Assembly (NCBI RefSeq): GCF_001686985.1
Contig: NZ_CP015318.1
Span: 1,610,001 to 1,674,000, forward strand
Length of the DNA stretch: 64,000 nucleotides
Direction: 5' to 3'
Source: Mesorhizobium amorphae CCNWGS0123
GTDB taxonomy: Bacteria; Pseudomonadota; Alphaproteobacteria; Rhizobiales; Rhizobiaceae
The notes under the pieces were generated by a model that was not told the origin of the DNA, made no database searches, and was given only the letters and a program-made list of their open reading frames with translations. The position numbers were made by a program, and so were the translations under genes. This document shows, one piece after another, positions 57,716 through 64,000 of the stretch; positions within the stretch are counted from its first letter, which is position 1; every line of letters starts with the position of its first letter.

Positions 57716-60642
57716 TCGGCGGCTTCCCTGTTTGTGCGGAATTCGGCGCCGAAGCTGAGCTTGTCGGGCGAGGGTTCGAAACGCGGCGGTTGGTGAAAAC
57801 GCTCGAATTGCGGTTCGGTGAAACCGGCTTCCTCGGCTGCGCATTTGACGATGCGCACCCTGAGATCGAACCATGCCGCCTGTCCGGTGACCGGGTCCGA
57901 ATTCGAATAGCGCTTGCCGTTCGCGTCGGCGGATGTCTGGTCGCCGATGATGTGGTTGAGCAGGAAGCCGCGATTGCTCTCGGCGGCATCGTCCTTCAAC
58001 CCCCAGCTGCCGCGCCGCTTGCCGATGGCGTTCCAGGTCCACACAGTGTCGGGATTGACGCCGTCGACCAGCTTGATCTGTCCCTTCACCCGGCCGTTTA
58101 TGCTCTCGATCCACACCCAATCGTCATCGGCAAGGCCACGTCCGGCTGCGGTCTGGTGGTGCACGAACAGCCGGTTCTGGCTGGTGATCTGCCTCAGCCA
58201 CGCATTCTGAGAACCCCAGGAATGGTACATGTGCATCGGCCGCTGCGTCAGCGCATGCAGCGGATATTCTTGCAGGCCGACGGCTGCTTCCTCGAACGGC
58301 GCATACCAGAACGGCAGCGGGTCCATATAGGTTTCGATGCGGCTGCGCTCGGCTTCCGGTGGCTGCATCTTTCCATGGCCGCGCGCCGCAAGCCGGAAGC
58401 GTTGCATGGGCTCGGAATAGAGCTGGAAGACGATCGGTTCGGCCTTCGGGATGAACCCCATCTGCTCGGCGAAGTCGAGATAGGAGCGGTTGGCCATCTT
58501 GTAGTAGCGTTGGTCGGCGGAAAAATCGTGGTGCCAGAAGCCGCCATTGTCGATGTAGCGCTGCAACTGGTCCGGATTGACCGTGCCGCTGCCGATCGCC
58601 GTCCCGTCCTTGCCGCGCCAGCCGGCCAGCGGCCCGATGCCGGGCGTGCGTTCGTGATTGACGATGTAGTCGGCATAGTCGCGGTACTTTGCCGAGCCGT
58701 CGTCCTCGACGAAGCCGGGTAGGCCGAGCCGCGCACCGAGCTCGATCAGCACCGACTGGAACGGCCTGACATCGCGGTCCGGCTCGACCACCGGATGGCG
58801 GATGGCGTCGCCCGGCCCGTCGGCGTGGCTGATCGGCCTGTCGAGCAGGCTGATGCAATCATGTCTTTCGAGATAGGTGGTGTCGGGCAGCACCAGATCG
58901 GCGAACGGCACCGTCTCGGAACAATAGGCGTCGGAATAGATGATGAAGGGGATCTTGTAGTTGCCGGCCTCGTCTGCGTCGGTCAGCATGGCGATCGTCT
59001 CGACAGTGTTCATCGAGGAATTCCAGGCCATGTTCGACATGTACATCATGAGCGTGTCGATCCGGTAAGGATCGCCCGCCCAGGCGTTGCGTATGACGGT
59101 GTGCATGAGGCCGTGCGCGGCCAATGGCGCGTCCCAGGAATAGGCCTTGTCGATGCGGATGGGCGTGCCTGCCTCGTCGACCAAGAGATCGTCCGGCCCG
59201 CAGACGAAGCCGAGCGGCATGCCCTCGAGCGGCGTCATCGGCTGCACATTCCTGCCCGCCGGCTTCGGCCCCGGCGGCGCCGGGCGGGGATAAGGCGGCT
59301 TGAAGCGGAATCCGCCCGGCACGTCCACCGTGCCGAGCAGCACCTGCAACAGATGAATGGCGCGGCAGGAGTGAAAACCGTTCGAATGGGCCGAGATGCC
59401 ACGCATCGCATGCATCGACACCGGCCGGCCCTTGATCGTCTCATGCCGACGGCCGGCCCAATCTGTCCAGGCCACCGGCAATTCGATCGTGTGTTCGAAC
59501 GCGACATGCGCCAGCTCGGCGGCGATCTTGCGGATCGTGTCGGCAGCAACGCCGCAGCGCTCGGCGACCGCGTCGGGCGAAGAGCTTTCATCGAGATAAC
59601 GGTCGGCGACGAGCTGGAATACCGGCACACAGCGGCGGCCATCGACGGTGAAGCTGCCGGTCAGTGCTGGCTTGGCATCGGCATCTGCAGCCTTGACGGG
59701 CGCCTTGGCCACCCTGTCCCAGGCCAGCGGATTGCCGGCGCCGTCGCGCACGAACAGGCCGTCATCGGCAGCGCCAGGCTCCTGCACGACAAGCACATGC
59801 GCGTTGGTGTAGCGCAGCAGATAATCGAGATCGACCCGGCCGGCCTTCAGCAGCTCGTGGATGAGGGCGAACACGAACAGGCCGTCCGTGCCGGGTCGGA
59901 TGCCGATCCAGTCGTCGGCAATCGCATTGTAGCCGGTCCGGCATGGATTGATCGAGACCACCTTGGCGCCGCGCGCCTTGAGCTTGCCCAAGCCGATCTT
60001 GATCGGGTTGGAATCATGGTCCTCGGCGACACCGAACAGCATGAAGTACTTGGTGTTGTCCCAGTCGGGCTCGCCGAACTCCCATAACGAGCCGCCGATC
60101 GTGTAGAGGCCGCCGGCCGCCATGCTGACCGAGCAGAAGCCGCCATGGGCGGCAAAATTCGGCGTGCCGAACTGGCTCGCCCACCAGCCGGTCAGCGACT
60201 GCGACTGATCGCGCCCGGTGAAGAAGGCAAGCTTCCTCGGATCGGTCCGGCGGATCGCGGAAAGCCGCTCCGTCGCGATCGAAAGGGCTTCCTCCCATTC
60301 GATCTCGCGGAATTCTCCCGAGCCGCGCGGGCCGGTGCGCAGCAGCGGCTTCTTCAGCCGCGCCGGGCTGTAGTGCTGCATGATGCCGGAGCTGCCCTTG
60401 CCGCAGATCACGCCGCGATTGACGGGATGGTCTTTGTTGCCGTTGATGTAGCGGACCTTGCCGTCCTTGATGTGGACGTCGATGCCGCAGCGGCAGGCGC
60501 ACATGTAGCAGGTGGTCTTGGCGATCCTGTCGGAGACGCTTGGCGAAGTGTCGACTCCGTCGCCTTCGTCGGGTGCGCGCGTGTCGGCCAGCGGCCGTTG
60601 CGACGGTGCGGAATTGGCGCCGCGAGGCGCTCCGTGGCTCAT
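57712..60642 (-). CDS. Molybdopterin oxidoreductase catalytic subunit, SoeA-like
   Basis: 976 residues of the DMSO-reductase superfamily. N-terminal 4Fe-4S site Cys45-x2-Cys48-x3-Cys52 and Cys80 (TTCYMCACRCG, VICGKG). A cysteine in HGGFCSVSMAAGG is the likely molybdenum ligand. No Tat signal, so probably cytoplasmic. Size, absence of Tat signal and the B and C partners match the cytoplasmic sulfite dehydrogenase SoeABC better than periplasmic DmsA; assignment is inferred. LysR divergent. Confidence 0.8.
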   Translation of the reverse strand: MSHGAPRGANSAPSQRPLADTRAPDEGDGVDTSPSVSDRIAKTTCYMCACRCGIDVHIKDGKVRYINGNKDHPVNRGVICGKGSSGIMQHYSPARLKKPLLRTGPRGSGEFREIEWEEALSIATERLSAIRRTDPRKLAFFTGRDQSQSLTGWWASQFGTPNFAAHGGFCSVSMAAGGLYTIGGSLWEFGEPDWDNTKYFMLFGVAEDHDSNPIKIGLGKLKARGAKVVSINPCRTGYNAIADDWIGIRPGTDGLFVFALIHELLKAGRVDLDYLLRYTNAHVLVVQEPGAADDGLFVRDGAGNPLAWDRVAKAPVKAADADAKPALTGSFTVDGRRCVPVFQLVADRYLDESSSPDAVAERCGVAADTIRKIAAELAHVAFEHTIELPVAWTDWAGRRHETIKGRPVSMHAMRGISAHSNGFHSCRAIHLLQVLLGTVDVPGGFRFKPPYPRPAPPGPKPAGRNVQPMTPLEGMPLGFVCGPDDLLVDEAGTPIRIDKAYSWDAPLAAHGLMHTVIRNAWAGDPYRIDTLMMYMSNMAWNSSMNTVETIAMLTDADEAGNYKIPFIIYSDAYCSETVPFADLVLPDTTYLERHDCISLLDRPISHADGPGDAIRHPVVEPDRDVRPFQSVLIELGARLGLPGFVEDDGSAKYRDYADYIVNHERTPGIGPLAGWRGKDGTAIGSGTVNPDQLQRYIDNGGFWHHDFSADQRYYKMANRSYLDFAEQMGFIPKAEPIVFQLYSEPMQRFRLAARGHGKMQPPEAERSRIETYMDPLPFWYAPFEEAAVGLQEYPLHALTQRPMHMYHSWGSQNAWLRQITSQNRLFVHHQTAAGRGLADDDWVWIESINGRVKGQIKLVDGVNPDTVWTWNAIGKRRGSWGLKDDAAESNRGFLLNHIIGDQTSADANGKRYSNSDPVTGQAAWFDLRVRIVKCAAEEAGFTEPQFERFHQPPRFEPSPDKLSFGAEFRTNREAAE

Positions 60643-60836
60643 GATCCGCGAACGCTCTTGCCGCTCGCCGTCTTGGCTTTCGTCTTCGGTCCGGGGCCGC
60701 GCATGTAATGCTGTTCAGGGTGGTAGCGCTCGCCGGCGAACCGCCGCCTTACCCGGCGGGTCCAGTGCGCGAACAGCGATTTGAAGCGCCCGATCAATTT
60801 CCCAACCTTTGCGGCGGCACCGCCAATTTTTTCCAA
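60639..60836 (-). CDS. Possible small basic protein (up to 65 residues) upstream of soeA-like gene
   Basis: Reading frame ends in TGA overlapping the catalytic-subunit ATG by four bases (ATGA), which suggests coupling. The product is basic with GERYHPEQHYMRGPGP near the C-terminus. There is no ATG start; a TTG at 60836 lacks a clear ribosome-binding site, while a TTG at 60797 has AAGG eight bases upstream, giving about 52 residues. Not recognised. Confidence 0.5.
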   Translation of the reverse strand: MEKIGGAAAKVGKLIGRFKSLFAHWTRRVRRRFAGERYHPEQHYMRGPGPKTKAKTASGKSVRGS

Positions 60837-60876
60837 CTTTCCGCAAAAACTTAGAACAAAGCAATTGATCTGTCTA

Positions 60877-60891
60877 ACAAGCAGCTCTTGT
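60877..60891. promoter_or_regulatory. Candidate LysR operator in the divergent promoter region
   Basis: Inverted repeat ACAAG-CAGCT-CTTGT at 60877-60891, between the divergent lysR gene (ATG 60923) and the small ORF/soeA-like operon, with arms separated by five bases as in many LysR sites. The whole gap is only about 85 bases. Unverified. Confidence 0.35.
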
Positions 60892-60922
60892 AATTCCGAT
60901 CGAGTTTGCTTCTTAGTTGATC

Positions 60923-61819
60923 ATGACCCTCGACCAGCTACGCATCTTCGTCGCCGTCGCCGAGCGCGGCCACATGACCAAGGCGGCAGCGCTTTTGGGC
61001 ATCTCCCAGTCGGCGGCGTCGGCGGCCATCCGCGCGCTTGAACAGCAGCATGGTGTGCAGCTGTTCAACCGGGTCGGCCGCAACATCGAGCTGGCGCAGA
61101 CCGGTCGCCGGTTCCTGCCGGAGGCCAAGGCCGTGCTCGAACGAGCGGCCGCCGCAAGCAACGTGCTCGAGGATGTCTCGCAGACCGTCACCGGCTCGCT
61201 TTCGATCGCCGCCAGCCAGACCATCGCCAGCTATTGGCTGCCGCGCCGGCTGGCTTCCTTCCATGAGGCGTACCCTGCCGTCAGGCTGAGCGTCACCATC
61301 GGCAACACCAGGCAGGTCGAGACCCATGTTCTGGACGGCACGGCGGATTTCGGCCTGGTCGAGGGGCGCACCGAATCCGACATCTTGCGGCGCGCCAAGG
61401 TCGACATCGACAGGCTGAAGCTTGTCGTTGCCACCTCGCATCCGGAGATTGCCGACATCGCGCCGGGCCGCCCCGACATCAGGGAACTGCGCTGGATCAT
61501 CCGCGAGGGCGGTTCCGGCACGCGCGAGGTGCTGGAGGATCTGGCGCGTCGCGAGGAGATTTCACTCGCCGAGCTCCAGATATTCCTGGTGCTGCCGAGC
61601 AACGAGGCAATCCGTCAGGCGGTCGAGGCCGGCGCCGGCGCCACCATCATTTCCGAACTCGTCGTCGCCGGCGCGATTGCCGAGGGCAGCCTGCGCTCGG
61701 TGCCGATCGACCTGCCGAAGCGCGACTTCGCCATCATCACCCACCGCGACCGTCAGGCCAGCCTCGCCCAGATGGCATTGAAGGCCCATCTGAGCGAGAA
61801 GGCGATGGCTTCAGCCTAG
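60923..61819 (+). CDS. LysR-family transcriptional regulator
   Basis: 298 residues: the N-terminal helix-turn-helix (LDQLRIFVAVAERGHMTKAA, SQSAASAAIRALEQQHGVQL) and an effector-binding periplasmic-type fold (SASQTIASYWLPRRLASF-like, HPEIADIAPGRPD). Adjacent to and divergent from the molybdoenzyme operon, so probably its regulator; an inducer related to sulfur or sulfite is a guess. ATG 60923, with an upstream TTG two codons earlier. Confidence 0.88.
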   Translation: MTLDQLRIFVAVAERGHMTKAAALLGISQSAASAAIRALEQQHGVQLFNRVGRNIELAQTGRRFLPEAKAVLERAAAASNVLEDVSQTVTGSLSIAASQTIASYWLPRRLASFHEAYPAVRLSVTIGNTRQVETHVLDGTADFGLVEGRTESDILRRAKVDIDRLKLVVATSHPEIADIAPGRPDIRELRWIIREGGSGTREVLEDLARREEISLAELQIFLVLPSNEAIRQAVEAGAGATIISELVVAGAIAEGSLRSVPIDLPKRDFAIITHRDRQASLAQMALKAHLSEKAMASA

Positions 61820-61824
61820 CTGGA

Positions 61825-63081
61825 TCAGCCGAACTTCCGCTGCGCATCCAATGCTAGCCCGAGCCCGACCGAACCGAACATGTCGCCTTCGATGACGGAG
61901 GCCTGCGGCATCAGTTCCAGGATCTGCCGCCTCGCCAGCGGAATTGCCGTCGATCCGCCGGTGAGGAATACGGCGGTGATGTCGGTGGCCTTTACACCGG
62001 CGTCCCTGATGGTCTGGCCGACCGTCGCGGTCACTCTATCGATATCCCCCCCGATCGTCGCTTCGAGGCCTGCCCGCGTGATCTCGGCGGCGAAGCGCGC
62101 GTCGGGAAGCGGGACCTGCACGCCGGCCGAGGGTTGGTCCGTCAGTGCGATCTTGGCCTTTTCGACCAAACCTGCCAGCGCATGTCCGTAGCGATGTTCG
62201 ACGATATGGATGAAGCGATCGACCAGGTCGGCGCGTTCGGCCTCGAACCGGATCTGTCTCAGATGCGTCATCGCCCTGGCAGTGTAGACGAGGTTGATGC
62301 GCTGCCATGTCGCCAGGTCGATGAAATAGCTCGCCGGCAAATTGCGCTTGCCGTCCTTGGTCGGCGTCAGATAGCCGAGCTGCGGCATCACATGGGCGAT
62401 GCTGAGCAGCCGGTCGAAATCGGTGCCGCCTATATGGATGCCCCGGTTGGCCAGGATGTCGTCCTTGCGATCGGTCGAGCGGGCTCGCTCGGGCGAGACG
62501 CGCACGATCGAAAAGTCCGACGTGCCGCCGCCCATGTCGACGATCAGCGCCAGTTCCTCGCGCGTGACCTTCTGTTCGTAGTCGAGCGCTGCTGCGATCG
62601 GCTCGAACTGGAAGGCGATGTGCTTGAAGCCCTGGATGCGCGCTGCGTTCTCGAGTTCGCCTTGCGCCTTCGCATCGGCTTGCGCGTCATCGTCGACGAA
62701 CTGCACCGGACGCCCAAGCACCACGTTTTCGACAGGTGCCTTTGCATCTTCCTCCAGCCGCCTTTTCAAGTGGCCGATGAACAGCCCGACGATTTCCATG
62801 AAGCCGATCGAGCGCGCCTTGATGCGCGTCTTCTCATGCACCAGCGAACTGCCGAGTACGCTCTTCAGCGAACGCATCAGGCGGCCTTCGATGCTGTCGG
62901 TATAGTCGGCGATGGCCCGGCGCCCAAAATAGGTGTGGTTGTCGTCGAAGTTGAAGAACACAGCACTTGGCAGCGTCACCTGGCCGTCCTCCAGTCCCAC
63001 CAGCCGGGGCTGTCCGTCGCGGATCACGCCGACGGTGGAATTGGACGTGCCGAAGTCGATACCGCCGAATGCTGGTCGCAT
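61825..63081 (-). CDS. YegD-like Hsp70-family ATPase
   Basis: 418 residues with only the actin-like ATPase domain: PHOSPHATE 1 GIDFGTSNSTVG (8-19), phosphate 2 VDMGGGTSDFSIV, and adenosine motif FLTGGSTAIPLARR. The substrate-binding domain of DnaK is missing, as in YegD. Role unknown; a putative chaperone. Convergent with the LysR gene. Confidence 0.88.
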   Translation of the reverse strand: MRPAFGGIDFGTSNSTVGVIRDGQPRLVGLEDGQVTLPSAVFFNFDDNHTYFGRRAIADYTDSIEGRLMRSLKSVLGSSLVHEKTRIKARSIGFMEIVGLFIGHLKRRLEEDAKAPVENVVLGRPVQFVDDDAQADAKAQGELENAARIQGFKHIAFQFEPIAAALDYEQKVTREELALIVDMGGGTSDFSIVRVSPERARSTDRKDDILANRGIHIGGTDFDRLLSIAHVMPQLGYLTPTKDGKRNLPASYFIDLATWQRINLVYTARAMTHLRQIRFEAERADLVDRFIHIVEHRYGHALAGLVEKAKIALTDQPSAGVQVPLPDARFAAEITRAGLEATIGGDIDRVTATVGQTIRDAGVKATDITAVFLTGGSTAIPLARRQILELMPQASVIEGDMFGSVGLGLALDAQRKFG

Positions 63082-63208
63082 CGCAGTTTCCTGTCGCTTT
63101 TTTTGGGGCAGCGGGACGGAGCCTTGTCAGCTGCGCCAATGTCCGGGTGACCGGACCTTTCTGCCGAACCGGATTGTGATGTGCGCTTGTTGCGCCGGGA
63201 GGCGGCGG

Positions 63209-63257
63209 TCTAGCGCATGAGCCCGCAAAGGGGAACAGGCTTTCGCGAGGAAATCTA
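63209..63257 (-). repeat. Degenerate palindromic repeat, family B, copy 3
   Basis: Opening TCTAG-x-GCATGA-x-CCCG-x-AAAG-x-GG aligns with the copy at 47782, with later parts (GGCTTTCG) diverged and the closing inverted arm lost. It ends on the TAG stop of the minus-strand gene at 63255-63257, so once again a gene stop touches a copy. Confidence 0.5.
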
Positions 63258-64000
63258 GTCTTTGCGGAAGATCAGCCTTCCAAGCCAGCCGGTGAGCATG
63301 GCGAGCGATACGGCGAAGACGCCGTAGAGGAACGAATAGTCGTGCGCGACGCGGAAGATCGACTGTTCGAAACCGGATTTGCGGATTTCGAGCTGGGCCG
63401 AGCTCTCCTTGATGAACATGCCGCTCTTGAACAGGAAGGCGCGGGCCTTATGGGTGCCGACCGGGACATTGGGCGCCAGCCTGACGGTGGCGCGAAACAG
63501 GTTCTGCGACAGGAACTGCACGCCGCCGACATTCTCGCTATAGAGGCCGGTCGCGGTCTTGCGGTCCCTCAACGCGGCGGTGAACTCCTCGATCGTCGCC
63601 GGGCTGTCGGTCACGTCAGCTGGCTTCATGTAGAGATTGGAGGCACCGAGCGAGAGCTGCTTGTAGCTGTTCGGATCGGTGACATCCTGCAGCGGGCGCG
63701 TGCTTGCCACCGAATAGGAGACCGGCACGTTCTCGAACGTTTCCGACTCCAGATTGATCCAGACGCCGAGCACTCTGTCCTTGCGCCGCACGACCACCGG
63801 CCGTGGCGGGCCTTCAAGCACGACGATCACGTCGTAGCGTCCCTGGCGCGCGACGAGCGGATCGGCGTTCTCCAGCGAACCGAAGATGGTGAGGTCGGCG
63901 CCGGAAAATCCGGCGGTGATCGACACGGCATCCGTGGACAGCCCGATCTGGATGCTTTCGGCCGGCGGCGTCTGCGCGACCGCAGGCAATGCGGCGACGA
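63255..64000 (-). CDS. TIGR02186-type exported membrane protein (partial at 5' end)
   Basis: The minus-strand frame is open to the window edge, so at least 248 residues are coded and the true start lies outside. The visible N-terminus, ..VAALPAVAQTPPAES, looks like the end of a signal peptide (cleavage after AVA). A mostly beta-strand periplasmic domain follows, then one C-terminal membrane helix (LYGVFAVSLAMLTGWLGRLI) and RKD. This is the TIGR02186 family, which often sits next to TauE/SafE-type exporters; the neighbour here is beyond the edge. Confidence 0.75.
   Translation of the reverse strand, partial: VAALPAVAQTPPAESIQIGLSTDAVSITAGFSGADLTIFGSLENADPLVARQGRYDVIVVLEGPPRPVVVRRKDRVLGVWINLESETFENVPVSYSVASTRPLQDVTDPNSYKQLSLGASNLYMKPADVTDSPATIEEFTAALRDRKTATGLYSENVGGVQFLSQNLFRATVRLAPNVPVGTHKARAFLFKSGMFIKESSAQLEIRKSGFEQSIFRVAHDYSFLYGVFAVSLAMLTGWLGRLIFRKD

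Noticed and set aside
57712..60642. Formate dehydrogenase or nitrate reductase identity for the molybdoenzyme
   Set aside because: No selenocysteine TGA, no accessory or chaperone genes of those systems, and the DmsC-type anchor points to the Dms/Psr/Soe group.

Overview
The window is chromosomal DNA of an alphaproteobacterium of the order Hyphomicrobiales (Rhizobiales), most like Mesorhizobium or a close relative. This rests on the GC-rich codon use, an Irr-type Fur regulator next to a fabA-fabB-fabI block, rpsT beside dnaA, a Caulobacter-style cpa/tad pilus locus, and rhizobial palindromic intergenic repeats. Almost all of it is ordinary core genome. I see no rRNA or tRNA gene, CRISPR array, prophage or insertion sequence.

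Layout: (1) 1-3829: tail of a glyoxalase-fold protein, lnt, an XRE regulator and metK with a hairpin-rich leader. (2) 3850-16400: trmB, then the translation/transcription block rimP-nusA-ylxR-infB-rbfA-truB, corA, rpsO and pnp; rimP has its own promoter followed at once by a terminator-like hairpin. (3) 16446-24585: an RsmC-like methyltransferase, a GGDEF/EAL protein with a degenerate GGDEF motif, fabI-fabB-fabA (minus) divergent from irr (plus), a DUF4260 protein, an SH3-domain exported protein and a 2-hydroxyacid dehydrogenase. (4) 24587-33360, all minus strand: rpsT, dnaA, dnaN, recF, a ThiF/MoeB-type protein, and a tightly overlapping GNAT / aconitase-X large / aconitase-X small / GNAT set. 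(5) 33508-37573: enoyl-CoA hydratase, mutM, deoB and a PhnD-like exported protein. (6) 37598-49857: a tad/cpa Flp-pilus locus comprising two TadE-like minor pseudopilins and a short CpaC-N-domain protein on the minus strand, then flp, cpaA, cpaB, cpaC, cpaD, cpaE, cpaF, tadB and tadC on the plus strand, with the TPR lipoprotein tadD convergent. (7) 49983-56037: M17 aminopeptidase, MarR regulator, NlpC/P60 peptidase and the 'ligase-associated' DEXH helicase with its PdeM phosphoesterase. (8) 56041-64000: a three-subunit molybdoenzyme resembling the SoeABC sulfite dehydrogenase with a divergent LysR regulator, a YegD-like Hsp70, and a TIGR02186-type exported membrane protein cut by the window edge.

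The least expected features are mainly non-coding or arrangement-level. They are the promoter-plus-terminator leader of rimP-nusA-infB; a terminator hairpin just before the metK ribosome-binding site; CtrA-like sites, each one mismatch from TTAA-N7-TTAA, in the upstream regions of the pilus genes and of dnaA; two families of nested palindromic repeats, one of which supplies stop codons to neighbouring genes; and the coupled GNAT-aconitase X-GNAT set. I did not find a clear-cut new defence or mobile system.
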